From: Erpetoichthys calabaricus
Lineage: Eukaryota > Chordata > Cladistia > Polypteriformes > Polypteridae
Direction of reading: 5' to 3'
Length of the DNA stretch: 64,000 bases
Assembly (NCBI RefSeq): GCF_900747795.2
Contig: NC_041402.2
Location: 195,215,489-195,279,488 of the forward strand
A program made the translations under genes and the position numbers. The notes under the pieces are model-generated. The model was given only the letters and a program-made list of their open reading frames with translations. It did no database searches and was not told where the DNA came from. Below are positions 48,606 through 60,522 of the stretch, piece by piece (position 1 is the stretch's first letter; each line of letters opens with the position of its first letter).

Positions 48606-49500
48606 AGCGAGTCCTGCTTAATAAAACGACAAGCGTCTGTGTGTCTGTCCAGCTGCTATAGCTCTGTTATATGCCATTTGGCATGGGATTTTTGCTAATG
48701 TTTGTCATACACCACCTGTTGGAATGCAAACGGACAGACACACCAACATGCGCTGATCCTTTCATTAAGGTGAATGTGCCACACAAGGGTCTGTTTGTTC
48801 CTTCAAGATGTCTCCAAGTGCCTTTCAGATCTCCTCTTCATGTTCTCTCACAAACACAAGACTGGCTTTCTGTGCTGGTGCTGTTCCTGCTTTGCGCCTG
48901 TAATGCTGCTGGAGGATCGTGTTTATACAAGTAAGATAAACTGGACTCCAATTGTTTCATTTGAGTGTGTTTTTATTTTAGAGCTATTGGCTCTTCATCA
49001 GCTGACAGCCAGTAACTCAAACGGTGAGCTCATCAGGTCATGAATATTCATGAGGGTGTTTTCCAAGACTGGGAAGTGCATACAATTCTGGGGTTTATGC
49101 AAAATAGCTCGAGATAGGAATTCTGGGAAAAGAAGTGTAAATTGTTAATAATGTCATTGGGGGGGGTGTGTGCACAAGTAGCGCTGTGGTCCTGATTCAT
49201 CTTTTAGGGGACGTGAGCCCTTATGGGATGGTAACCAAGTGCTGCCCTGTGCCACTGTGACCTTCCTTCTCTCTCGCTCGCTTGCTCAGCAGAATTGCCT
49301 GGCACTGAAACCCATTTCACCGACCACCGGGGCACACAACAACCTTCTTGCTACTGTGGTCAGCTTCAGTGACTGCCACTTCATAAGGTGTAAAATGAAC
49401 GGCCAGTAAGGGGAGGCAGCTTGATGGCCAAGGTCTCCAGGAGTCTGTGAACAAATCCAAATCGTATTATGGGATGTCACCTCCGGTTGAACTCTGCTCT
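48606..49500. other. Intergenic, partly related to the 43-bp repeat
   Basis: Near 48.66-48.73 kb the longer module (gttatatgccatttggcatg, caccacctgttggaatgc) recurs once. No exon is seen in the remainder. Confidence 0.4.
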
Positions 49501-49797
49501 GTACTTGTCATATTTCTATTGTATTGAGGATGACTTTTGTCCTGTTCTGTGTGTTGTAGTGTAATGTCCCCTTCTTTTTGACACCCACTGTGCACCCAAC
49601 CTACCTGTGAAGGGGGTCTCTCTCTCTGAACTGTCTTTCCTGAGGTGTCTTCCATTGTTTTTCTTATGAGGGTCTTTTCTTGTCTTTTTAGAGAGCCAAG
49701 GCTGGGGGGGCTGTTAGAAGGCAGGGCCTGTTAAAGCCCATTGCGGCCCTCCTTGTGTGGTTTTGGGCTACACAAGAATAAATTGTATTGTATTGAA
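49500..49797 (+). mobile_element. Dispersed fish repeat with (ATTGT)n-type tail
   Basis: Contains tgtgcacccaacctacctgt, ctttcctgaggtgtcttcc, agagagccaaggctgggggg, gcctgttaaagcccattgcg and gggctacacaagaataaatt, and ends in ttgtattgtattg. I know this arrangement from other fish genomes as the 3' end of a retroposon but cannot name the family. A reverse piece (cacaatacaatacaat) lies at about 50.06 kb. Confidence 0.6.
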
Positions 49798-49799
49798 TG

Positions 49800-51150
49800 G
49801 TGTGACCCCCCCCATGGCCATAACAGCAGAACGCTGATTCTTCTGGAATGTTCAGCTGGGGATGTCTTAGCGTATTATTTATGATGTTGTTCAGAAGTGA
49901 CACCAATCACGTGCCGCTTAGCGCAATTACCTACTGTCGTACTCTAGGGGGCATGCCAACCACCTTACCCGACACAGACTGGCATAGGACACAAATTCCA
50001 AGCACATGGGATTTAATTTTCTCTGTTGGGGACGCCTTCTTCGTTCCCCACAAGTCCTACACAATACAATACAATGGTCTTCTTTCTCCTCCACTCCACT
50101 GGTCAAGCTTGGTCTTCCTCCTCCCGACTCTGCCTCCTTTTATAGCCCACCCAGAAGTGCTCCAGGTTTTTGATGACCTAATACTGGCAGCACTTCCGGC
50201 TGTGGCACAAGAGCTGCTCTCCAGGGCTCAGCAGCAGCTATAGCACCCCCTGGTGGTGCCCACGGATCTCCAAAAACTCCAACTCCCATGAAGCCCTGCA
50301 GGAGTCCGTGGTCCTGCTGTAACCCAGGGGGTCTGCCATGTAATGAACACTCCAGGAGAGGCAATGCTCTGGTCCGTCCAGTGTAGATGCGTCCTGGCCA
50401 AGAAAAGGGGTCCCGGCCATCCGCCATGCTACCTTAGTATGTCTTCCTTCTTGAATGGATGATATTATTATTATTATTACTATTAATATTATTATCTTTG
50501 TGGAGAAGCCATAGAGTGTAAGCATCAGAAAATGACAACAGACGTTCAAAAGTTTCTGCACTTTTTTTTACTCTATTAAGAATTTCAGAAGCCAATGAAG
50601 TCACTTTCTGCACAGTCACATGACTACTCTTCCCGCCTTCACCATTTCCAATGAAAATATAAAAGCAGGGACACTTTTGGAACGTCCCTCGTACAAAGCG
50701 TCATCAGCGGCAGCACTTTGCGGCTCGGGGTTAGCGTTGGGGCCGACGTGTCACTTGAGGTCAAAGGTGACGTGTCACTCCTTGCTGAAGGACGCCTCAT
50801 AAATACATCCGATGTCCCACTCTGAGGTCGAGCAAATTCTCATCCAAGTCAGAGTTGTAGTGCAACTCCTGGGAGTGAAATACGGCCATCGGAGACACAA
50901 AAGGAACGGCCGGCAACTTGAGTGGCGTCCAAAGAGGAGCCCCGGATTCCAAGTTTATGGAGGAAAGAGAAAAGCGAGCAGCCATCAAGGACGGGGAGAG
51001 AGAAGAAGGAGGAGGAGGACGAGGTCAGCTGGGTGGAGAGACCCTCACGGCCCTCCAGACTGAAGTTTGCTGTCATGGAGGGTTTTTGTGGACCTGGGGC
51101 CTTGGACAAGAAGGGCAGGTGGGAGACTTGATGCTCAGCTTATGCATCCG
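49800..51150. other. Intergenic and possible 5' part of the LINE
   Basis: No host exon is seen. 50.16-50.31 kb shares blocks with 31.14-31.37 kb (see there). ATT repeats lie at 50.46-50.50 kb. The purine-rich stretch at 50.94-51.03 kb may be the 5' UTR of the LINE that follows; the element's 5' end cannot be fixed by eye. Confidence 0.35.
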
Positions 51151-51162
51151 GCGCCGCCGTGA

Positions 51163-54100
51163 GTGGCAGCCTTTTCAGCAGCTCCGTGTATGACTGTATA
51201 TGTATGTGTACTTTTCTACTTTTATTTTTCTCTTTATTATTTTTTATTGATCACTCCTATCACTTTATTTTATGAGGATTCGTTCCCTGGACACACTTAC
51301 TTTTACAACGTGGGCATGGATTTTAACACGCCGAGACTCGCCTATTCAAGTACTCAACTTCGGGCGCTGAGAACAAATGCCAGTGCCGGTATGGTTCCAT
51401 ATTTACCCGACGAGGTAAGAAGGCGGTATCGTGGCAGCAGAGCCGGCACTAAGCTAAAAAAGAAGCGGCTTGCGAGAAAGTGGCGTTTCAAGCCTTCGGT
51501 GCCTTCTGTGATTCTGGGGAATGTAAACTCAATCTCAAATAAGATCGACGAACTGGCTGCGCTGGTGAAAAATGTAAGGACCTACAGAGAATGCAGTTTG
51601 TTGTGTTTCTGCGAAACGTGGCTAAATAAACACCCATCCCAGATGCCAACGTGGAGCTACCCGGGTTTAGCACAGTTAGAGCGGACAGAGATGCAAGTAC
51701 CTGTGGTAAGCACAAAGGAGGAGGACTCGCTCTCTATGTTAATACACGGTGGTGTCACTCTGGACATGTTAACGTCAAAATCTCCACTTGCTGCAGGGAT
51801 ATCGAACTGTTGGCCGTAAGTTTACGTCCCTACTATTTGTCCAGAGAGTTTGGACATGTCATTGTTGTCATCGTGTATATTCCTCCTCGGGCAGACGTGG
51901 AGTCAGCGAGTGACATCATCCATTCCGCTGTTGCTAAGTTACAAACGCAGCACCCTGAGGCGCCTGTGCTAATCGCTGGAGACTTTAACCATGTGACGCT
52001 GGACAAAAACATTACCTGCATTCTCCCAGTATGTGGACTGTAACACCCAGGGAAATAAGACTATTGATTTACTGTATGCAAACGTTAAAGACGCATACAG
52101 CGCCACCCCGCTGCCTGCGCTTGGGAAAGCAGATCATAACCTGGTTCAGCTTCAGCCTCACTACAAACCAAAAGTTAGAGTCCTACCTGTAACCACACGA
52201 TCATTCAGGAAGTGGACCCCGGAGGCTGAGAATACTCTGAGAGAACTTTTTGGAACTACAGACTGGGATATCCTGCAGGGATCTCATAATGAGAACATTG
52301 AGGAGGTTGTTGACTGCACTACTGACTACATCAACTTCTGTATGGACATTGTAGTTCCCGTAAGAACTGTACGCTGCTATGCTAACAACAAGCCATGGAT
52401 TACAAGTGACATCAAGGGCCTTTTGAACCAGAAGAAAAGGGCTTTTAAAGACGGTGATCAGCATGAGCTCAAGCGCGTGCAGAAGGAACTCCGAGTCAAC
52501 TCAGGGCGGCGAAGGAGCAGTACAGGAGAAAGCTGGAGCAGAAGTTGCAGAATAACAGCATGAAGGAAGTGTGGGATGGGATGAAGATCATCACTGGCTG
52601 CAGCTCGAAGCGGGGTACCACCATTGAGAGAGACGTGAAGAGAGCAAACCAATATGAACAACTTTTTTAACAGGTTTGACCACCCTAACCCACTCTCACT
52701 CTCACCTCGGAGTACTGCACCCTCCACACATCCTTCTGCTGATACCAGCATAGGAGAGACATCCCCACCCATAATAACAACAGCGCAAGTGAGCAGAGAG
52801 CTGAGGAGACTTCGTGCCAGCAAAGCAGCAGGTCCAGATGGAGTATCGCCACGACTGCTGAAGGTCTGTGCATCGGAGCTGGGGGGTCCTCTACAGCGCA
52901 TCTTCAACCTGAGCCTGGAACAGGGGAGAGTCCCGAGGCTTTGGAAAACATCTTGTATCACCCCAGTCCCAAAGGTATCACGTCCTAGTGAGCTGAATGA
53001 CTTTCGGCCTGTTGCTCTGACATCACATGTGATGAAGACCATGGAGAGGCTGCTGCTTCACCACCTTAGGCCACAGGTTCAACACGCCCTTGACCCTCTG
53101 CAGTTTGCATATCAGGTGAAGGTGGGAGCGGAAGATGCCATCATCTATATGCTACACCGATCCCTCTCTCCACTTGGACAGAGGCAGTGGTGCTGTAAGA
53201 ATTATGTTTCTAGACTTCTCTAGCGCCTTCAACACAATCCAACTCTGCTCCTTAGGGACAAGCTGACAGAGATGGGATTAGATTCATACCTAGTGGCATG
53301 GATCGTGGACTATCTTAAAGACAGACCTCAGTATGTGCGTCTTGGGAACTGCACGTCTGACATTGTGGTTAGCAACACAGGAGCGCCACAAGGGACTGTA
53401 CTTTCTCTGGTCCTGTTCAGCCTATATACATCAGACTTCCAATACAACTCGGAGTCCTGCCATGTGCAAAAGTTTCGCTGATGACACTGCTATCGTGGGC
53501 TGTATCAGGAATGGGCTGGAGGAGGAGTATAGGGACCTAATCAATGACTTTGTTAAATGGTCCGACTCAAACCACCTACACCTGAACACCAGCAAAACCA
53601 AGGAGCTGGTGGTGGATTTTAGGAGGCCCAGACCCCTCATAGACCCAGTGATCATCAAAGGTGACTGTGTGCAGATGGTGCAGACCTATAAATATCTGGG
53701 AGTGCAGCTGGATGATAAATTAGACTGGACTGCCAATACTGATGCTCTGTGCAAGAAAGGACAGAGTCGGTTATACTTCCTTAGAAGGCTGGCTTCCTTC
53801 AACATCTGCAATAAGATGCTGCAGATGTTCTATCAAACAGTTGTGGCGAGCGCCCTCTTCTACGCAGTAGTGTGCTGGGGAGGGCAGCATTAAGAGGAAA
53901 GACGCCTCACGCCTGGACAAACTGGTGAGGAAGGCAGGCTCTATTGTTGGCATGGAGCTGGGCAGTTTAACATCTGTGGCAGAGCGAAGGGCGCTCAGCA
54001 GGCTCCTATCAATTATGGAGAATCCACTGCATCCACTAAATAATGTCATCTCCAGACAGAAGAGCAGCTTCAGCGACAGACTGCTGTCACTGTCCTGCTC

Positions 54101-54305
54101 CACAGACAGATTGAGGAGATCGTTCCTCCCCCAAACTATGCGACTCTTTAATTCCACCAGGGGGGGTAAACGTTAATATTTAACATTATACATAGTTATT
54201 GTCTGTTTTTCACCTGTATTATTATCATTTCTTTAATTTAATATTATTTATTGTATCAGTATGCTGCTGCTGAAGAATGTGAATTTCCCATCGGGATTAA
54301 TAAAG
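51163..54305 (+). mobile_element. L2-type LINE, near full length, decayed
   Basis: The apurinic-type endonuclease begins near 51.5 kb (VILGNVNSISNKIDEL, FCETWLN, VYIPPRA, LIAGDFNH). The reverse transcriptase follows: AAGPDGVSPRLLK near 52.82 kb, FRPVALTS, GAPQGTVLS near 53.38 kb and the catalytic FADDTAIV near 53.48 kb, then YKYLGVQLDDKLDW, ALFYAVVCWGG and a conserved C-terminal region (LLSIMENPLHPLN). The reading frame changes about five times between 51.6 and 53.95 kb, so it makes no intact protein. The 3' end gggattaataaagtatctat passes into ATCT units at 54303. It resembles the L2/CR1 group of fish LINEs. A long basic stretch (KLKKKRLARKWRFK) precedes the endonuclease. Confidence 0.92.
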
Positions 54306-54330
54306 TATCTATCTATCTATCTATCTATCA
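54303..54330. repeat. Short (ATCT)n tail of the LINE
   Basis: Seven ATCT units directly at the LINE 3' end. This short form is the likely precursor state of the long arrays. Confidence 0.9.
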
Positions 54331-54804
54331 TTCTCAATGGTGGACAGGCTGAGATAGGTGGGGTGTTCTTGAGAATGGGGACCACAGGAGACCTCTTGAA
54401 ATCAGTAGGGAAGATTCTAGAAGGCGTTAAAAAGAGAGAGAGATGTGGGGTGAGGGGTCAAGGAAGGTGTGAAGGAAGGGGGCGCAGTGGGCAGCCAGGG
54501 GGGGGTCACAAATGTCATTTACAGAAGAGGAGGAGGAAGGCGGCACACGGATTCATTCTCCTGACACCTTAATAGGCGTCTCTCCTTCTTTTGTGAATTT
54601 CACATTTATGAAGTGTATTTTAGGCCCCTGGAAAAAGATGGAAGGCAACTTCAAGTCAAATCTAAAACAGATGAGCTCACACGCATTTCAGAATGTCTCG
54701 GCAGGACCCCCTTGTTGGTTTTAAAAGCATTTTTTTTAAAAATCCAGCAATCGGCAGGACGTGTTACAGGAAGGGACGCTGAAAGTGGCCGCAGGGGAGT
54801 GACA

Positions 54805-54942
54805 GGTGGCGCAGTGGTGGCGCTGCTGCATTGCAGTAAGGAGACTGTGGAAGATTGTGGGTTCCCGTCCCGGTTCCTCCCTGTGTGGATAGCACTTTGA
54901 GTACTGAGAAAAGCGCTATAGAAATGTAATGAATTATTATTA
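54805..54942 (+). mobile_element. tRNA-derived SINE with ATT tail
   Basis: A-box region ggtggcgcagtggtggcgct, B-box-like gtgggttcccgtcccggttc, body cctccctgtgtggatagcac, end gagaaaagcgctatagaaat and a short ATT tail. The copy at 61.46 kb is almost the same, so the family moved fairly recently. Confidence 0.9.
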
Positions 54943-55269
54943 AGACCCCAGATGGTCACTTAGCCGGCGCCACCGGTGGGCAGAACAACAAGGTCGAGTT
55001 TATTAGCCGCCCACGTGTGAAACTGAAGGAAAGCTACAATGGCCCGTGTGTTTGTATTCCTATTTTTACTTTTCATTTTCTTTCTCTGTTTAAACATCTG
55101 AAAACACCTGAGATTGCAACATAACTGGGTGACAAAAGTAAAGGTTTCTGATATTTTTTTTCCCTCCCGCTCCGCTTTTTCTCTCTTTGTCTGTCAGGCC
55201 AGGTAGCTGAAGGCCCGAGACGCCTTTTGTTTTTCAGTATCTGACATGGCACCACTCGGTCAGCAGCCG

Positions 55270-55320
55270 GACCACCTGGAGCTCAGCCTGTTCACTACTT
55301 GGATGGGAGACCACCTAGGA
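55270..55320 (+). repeat. 5S rRNA-like fragment (possible SINE3-type head)
   Basis: The string ctacttggatgggagaccac at 55295-55314, with gagctcagcctgttcac before it, matches the 3' half of vertebrate 5S rRNA including the C-box region. The 5' half is too diverged to recognise, so this is no functional 5S gene. It is either a pseudogene or the head of a 5S-derived SINE. Confidence 0.6.
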
Positions 55321-55322
55321 CA

Positions 55323-55620
55323 GGGGTGGGCAATGTCAGTCCTGGAGGGCTGCAGGTTTTTGTTCCCACCCAGTTTCTTAAGGAGACGTCAATTACTGCT
55401 GATGAAGCCCTTATTGCTCAAGTGACATGTGGGTGGTCTTCATTTTAGTGGTCTCGCTTGTTAAGTTCCCCACCCTCTATCACTGATTTCAGTCTTAAAC
55501 AGCAGCATTCGTTATTTTTAATGGCTCCTTATTAGCAATAAAGGAGCCCGCAGCCCATCTCACTTGTTTCCAGTTACACCTTTATGGATTCACTAAACCA
55601 AACTAAACTTAACGGTAATC
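55323..55620 (+). repeat. Dispersed repeat beginning ggggtgggcaatgtcagtcc
   Basis: The blocks gtcctggagggctgcaggtt, tttgttcccacccagtttct and ggctccttattagcaataaa are parts of a repeat I have met in other fish genomes, with the usual wording of a non-autonomous DNA element. I cannot assign the family or see clear terminal repeats. Confidence 0.5.
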
Positions 55621-56500
55621 TTTTTTGCTGATAAACTACAGGGTAAAAATCAAATCAAAGTTTGTCATTCATAGAGTGCAATGTGTAAGTGAAATGCTTA
55701 CTTTACAGAAGCTCAAATACACATATAATATTGTAACAAACACACAGCCCCCCAAACCCATATGAACGTCAGGTCTGCTGCTGCCAATCACAGACTTTTA
55801 GGTGGTCGCCGCCACCTCCGCTCGGCTGTACTGCAGCTTTACATTCAAATGGAGCAAATGCAGCTTGTCGTGTCCGACAGATCCAACACGCCACAGAGGT
55901 GCTCTGCTATGCATGTGACTTGTGTCGCCTATTAATTAATATTCAAATGTCTTCTTTTCGTTTTTTTCCTTCTTTATTATTTGGGCTTTTTTGAAACCAA
56001 CCTAAGGTGCGTTACCAACACCAACTGGACTGGAGTTTGCTGCAAACTTTGTGGAGAATCATTTTGAGTTTGTGGGTGTAAAACAATCCTTCACCTTCCA
56101 CGTTACTAGACTGAGTTAAAGAGCCCAAACGACAGTAAAGTGTAATGCGCTCCGATGAATTTGAGTTTCCATTCTTTCTTACATAACCACGTTACCCAGT
56201 ACTCTACGTTGCTGTCTCTGTTTCCCGTAAACCTCACTTTGTAGCTGCACGTGTTCGATTGTTTCCATTTTATCACAACATCTGCAGAACTCCCGAATTA
56301 CCTTTACCTATTATGTATAAAGAACGGGGGTGTCCTAATTCTAATCGTGTGAAAATTATTTCTTACTTACTTTTCTTCTCCACCCATACTAACCCAACCG
56401 TATTCTGAATTTATAAAAATGTCTCCTTTTACAATGTTTATCTCGCATTTCTCTAACCGCCTCTCCTCTTCTCAGTGTTTGCGGCGGTCACACTCACAGT
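55621..56500. other. Intergenic, upstream of PHPT1
   Basis: AT-rich, with no supported exon or named repeat. Confidence 0.4.
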
Positions 56501-56509
56501 TCTGTTCTT

Positions 56510-56685
56510 TTCCCATTTCCGATTCCGTCGCTCTTCATGACGTATGCAGTGCGGAGTGCGCGCCACTCCCATTTGTCGTATACTGCACATGCGCCTACGG
56601 CCTGTTTCGCCTTAAAGCGCCCTGCGCGTCAGTTTCCGCCGGCAAGCGTGTGCCCGCCCGCCATTGAGTGTTTTAAGAAGGCGAG
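56510..56685 (+). promoter_or_regulatory. PHPT1 promoter region with NRF1-like site
   Basis: GC and CpG content rises sharply here. gcacatgcgc at 56585-56594 resembles an NRF1 site. There is no TATA box. The transcription start is not resolved. Confidence 0.45.
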
Positions 56686-59269
56686 ATGTCAGCTTCGCGC
56701 TTTTGTGCATATTCCCGCGGTGGACGTCGATCCAGGACGGCGTCTTTAAGTACGTCCTGATCCGCTGTGCACAGCACCGAGGACGACGACAGTACCGACA
56801 TCGTCAGGGGTTTCGCCTCGGCCGAGTACCACGGTGAGGAATCGCCAGGGCAGCGGGTTTATGCACTTTCTTATTGTGCATAGCTAACGATAATTACAAC
56901 AGATATGAACTATGGAGGGAGAGAATGAGTGTGAAGGTTATTGTCATGTTCACGTAGTGCATCGAATGCGGGGACATTCTTACTTGCATGTCTCCTCAGT
57001 TGACAGTAATGCCATACGAAGATAAATCAAAAATCTGCATTATGTGCAGCACGCACGCAGTGTGTTTGCACCGCGAATAAAACCGCTGACAGATGAAGTG
57101 AAGAACATCGATGGTCTCGTTACAACAACGCCTGGCAAGGGGTGGCACTGCCATGCAGTTTATATTATAGGGGGGTCGAGCTAAAGTTAGAAAATGGAAC
57201 GAACTTTCACAAAACTGATGCTGTCATTTCTCAATGCACTTGCGCCACCTGCCTGGCAGTGCCCGGATTCCAGCAGAATGCAAAGTTTTGTCTCGTCCTC
57301 GTCTTCACGTCGTCATCTGTCTTGAATTGACGACCACCCAGATGTTTTGTTTTTTTTTTGAGCATTCCAAAGTGGTGGAAATCGCATTGTGCCAAATCTG
57401 GCGAATAAGGAGGACGTGGCAATACATCGAAATTCAGTTTCTCCACACAAGCCTTGGGGTTGTTAGCAGTGTGTGTGTGGGCAGCAAAAGGACTCCTTGA
57501 GACAGAAGTCCCCACCGCTTGGATCGAATAGCAGGCTTCACATTGGTCTCCAGCAAGTCACAGTAACTTGCACTAGTGACCGTAGTACCCCTCGGGTGCA
57601 CGAGTGGTGACGAGGACAAGACAAAATCTTTTATTCTGCTGGAATCCGGGCACTGCCAGGCACGTGGCAAAAGTGCATTGAGAAGGGTGGAGACTACTTT
57701 GAGAAATGACATCCTCAGTTTTGTGAAGGTTCGTTCCATTTTCTAACTTTAGTTTGACTCCCCCTTGTATATGAACAGTCACTTCTTCAAGGTGACGCGT
57801 TGGTAGCAGGAAAACGGGCAACCATAAGGAGCTGAGCGACTGTGACAATTGTGATGGCTGGACGACTGGGTTAGAGCAGGTCTTGTGGGGTGTTCCCAGG
57901 ATGCAGTGATTTGTACCCGACAAAAGTGGTCCAAGGAAGAATAACCAGCCACGAGGTTTTAGACCCCCCCCCACCCAAGGCTCACCCCCCAAGGCTTAAT
58001 TAATGCAAGTGGGGTGCAGTGGCTAGCCTGTCTGGTCCAGTCCCACAAATTACTGAAAAGCTGACTTGAGACGGCCTCGAGAAAAGGGTCCCAACGCAAC
58101 CGTGCATCACGGCCAACTGTGTCTCCACCATCTGAGCTCGTTTCATGTAGTGTGTGGCCCCCCCTCAGTTTCCATTACAGGTGCTAATATCGCATGTCTG
58201 CTTTATATGGGGGGGTTAAGAAAGAGAGTGGACTCTGCTGCCAGAGTGATCAGCACACGTCTCTCAGACCTGAAACAATGATACATTTGTCAACGTTGGA
58301 TTTAAAATATTTGCTTGCCAGATGGTGTCAATGAATTGTTAATGCAGGTGGGCTTCCCTCCTTGTGCCGACACCATGTTTTCAATTATTTGAACCTGGAC
58401 TTGCATTTCATGGTTTAAAAAAATAAATTGGAGGTTCTCGGCCCCTCCATGCATCCATTTCTTTTTGTACACAGATTCGTTCACGTTAGAAAACAAGAGG
58501 TCTTCACTCAGTTCAGGTCTTCGTACTTATACAGTAGGGTTTACAGCGTGGATGGGGCTGCTAGTATGAAAGGGGCTTTTGTGACGTGAATTTACAGTCT
58601 TTTTAGTTGATCATCCATCTGTTTTTAAAACCTACCCGCCTTGGCCAGGCTTAGAGAGTACCTACGCCCTGACCCCTCAGAGTCTGTACCTGATTCTGTC
58701 CTGTCAGACCTCGCGCCCCTGGCCAGTCGAACAGCACATCCTGACCGGAGAGCGTATTTGGGGACAGGAGAAGGAAACTGAAGCCCCTGGAGAAACCCCA
58801 CCTGAACGTGGGGGTAAACTGCAGACGTCCTTTCTGGAAGCGGAGCAGGCGTTCCCGGCCCTCAGACCTCCCAGGACTAACTCAACTCTGTTTCTCTTTC
58901 AGCGGATATCTATGATAAAGTGGCTGAAGAAATTGAGAAGCTGGGAGGCTTTGACTGCGAATGTCTCGGAGGCGGCCGGATTCAGCACGACAGCCAGAAG
59001 AAGAAGATTCATGTCTACGGATATTCTGTGGTAATGAGTGACCCTGGGTGCTGATTTTGGGAGTGGGGGGGGCATCCTTTGGGACAGATGGTGTTGGGAT
59101 TCGATGTTAAATTCAGCCTTCCTCCTTGACATCCTTCAAAGTTTCCTCCAAAACGTTTTTTTGTTCTCCATACAGGGTTTTGGTCGGGCAAACCAATGCT
59201 GTTGCCACGGAAAAGCTGAAAGCCAGGTATCCGGATTATGAGGTCACCTGGGCTGACGAAGGGTATTAA
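56686..59269 (+). CDS. PHPT1: 14 kDa phosphohistidine phosphatase, frame-disrupted
   Basis: Three exons with GT-AG junctions: about 56686-56833, 58903-59030, 59176-59269 (stop TAA). Pieces match the family closely: [37 protein letters not shown] (the His before ADIYDK corresponds to the human catalytic His53), [40 protein letters not shown]. Exon 2 is fully open. In exon 1 the frame shifts three times (near 56701-56710, 56731-56736 and 56764-56768) and in exon 3 once (near 59193-59197); each behaves like one additional base. Known function: removes phosphate from histidine in proteins; cytosolic, a single small domain of about 125 residues. Either a real loss of the gene or base errors in this sequence. 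The introns and flanks show it is not a processed copy. The start ATG at 56686 is chosen by position and is uncertain. Confidence 0.85.
57170..57775 (-). mobile_element. Mariner-type DNA transposon, snap-back remnant
   Basis: On the minus strand from about 57600 to 57236 lies the C-terminal half of a mariner transposase: [14 protein letters not shown], then [16 protein letters not shown] with the catalytic-motif surroundings, then [11 protein letters not shown]. The flanks are inverted copies of each other: 57173-57330 and about 57590-57775 both hold the transposase C-terminus and the terminal repeat (aaagttagaaaatggaacga on the + strand on the left, the complement on the right). In the right arm the + strand reads [12 protein letters not shown] and a stop. 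So two 3' ends face outward and the 5' half is missing. It lies in PHPT1 intron 1 and cannot be active. Confidence 0.85.
57776..58900 (+). other. PHPT1 intron 1, remainder
   Basis: No exon or clear repeat was recognised between the mariner remnant and exon 2. A short frame ending near 58.28 kb resembles LINE C-termini too weakly to call. Confidence 0.4.
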
Positions 59270-59765
59270 GAACTGGCGCCGCACCCTCATGGAGTGGACT
59301 GAAGATGAGGTGACGTTCTGGGGCCATCACCATCCTGCCCTTAGCTTTACGACTGACTTCCTTTCTTGTCATCAGGGTTTGTGGTCGGTGGCTCATTTCC
59401 TCACATTGGACTTGTTCTCTCAAGAAGGGTTTGGCTTTCGTTTTCTTTTTCTTTCCTGCCTTTCCAGTTTTCCATTACATAACTGAACCGGGGGCATCCC
59501 CAGGATTTCTTAGACACGCTGCTTGTTAGGCAGCTCAATGGGAGTCCACCTTTGGACTGTAGTGGCAGTCGTTGACAAGGAGACCTGCAAACTTGAGAGA
59601 CCTTCATTCAGGGGGGATTCTAGAACAAACAATTGAAGGACATCTTCTGAGTCGTCCTTAGCAAAATGAAAATGCAGGTTTGACACCCCAGAGGAGCTCC
59701 AGTGAACTGTAAAGGGGGGGAAAGGCGGCAGATGGTGCCTTGTCCTGATTGGCCATCAATAAATG
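59270..59765 (+). terminator. PHPT1 3' region with poly(A) signal
   Basis: AATAAA at 59758-59763 (catcaataaatgtaaatcc) lies ~490 bases after the stop and is the first hexamer in this direction. Confidence 0.45.
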
Positions 59766-60520
59766 TAAATCCTGCTAATGAGACCCCACTCGTGTTAGAC
59801 TCTTGCTTGAGACGTCCATGAGCTGACTTCACATGCAGGCTTTGAGACGCGTGGTCTCTTCTATCTTGTTACACCTGTAATGCTATGAGAAAGAAGGCTC
59901 TCTGTGATTCGGTCCGACTTTAGTTCTGTTATCCATTTGTAACGGTAGTCTTGGACATCTGCGGGTGTCACTGCCACCTTTCCCCATTCCTGTTAAGGGT
60001 GCTATGAATGAACGTGTATATACTTGGAGGGGATGGGGGGGGGCGCATGACTCGGAGGGCCAAACCAACTGTAAGGGGAGGAGCCAACCTTATGTAAATG
60101 TGTGGCGGGAGAAAGAGCGCGCCGGACCAATAGGAGAAGCAGACATCATAAAAGAAAAAGGCAAGAGGGAAAGCGCATGTTTAATGTCGGGTGAACCCGC
60201 GTTCATTTCTGGAGAAATGATTTTCCTTTTCGGGTAAATGAGGTGAAGGCATTGGGGGAGAGGAGCTGAAGGGTTCAGCACACGGGACGTTTACCTGAAT
60301 AGGAGGTACGGCTCGGTGCCGCCTTCCCCGTAACAGTGTAGATGCCATCTCTAACAGGGGACATTGAAACGACTCTGATGGCATTCATTGTTTCTTTCCT
60401 GTTTTCCATATTTATGTATTGGTGGCGTATATGGTTGAGTGTTTTGAGTCGTGGTTCGTGTGCCTGAGATTCGCTGCAGCGCGATACTGAAGTATATAGG
60501 GGTTGCTGTTACGTGTGTCT
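59766..60520. other. Intergenic, no gene recognised
   Basis: No exon or named repeat is seen. A short-open frame at 59965-60237 has no family motif. Confidence 0.4.
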
Positions 60521-60522
60521 CA

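Noticed and set aside
55270-55320. A functional 5S rRNA gene
   Set aside because: Only the 3' half resembles 5S, the 5' half is lost, and no T-run terminator is in place.
58060-58281. LINE C-terminus ([18 protein letters not shown])
   Set aside because: Too short and diverged to separate from chance.
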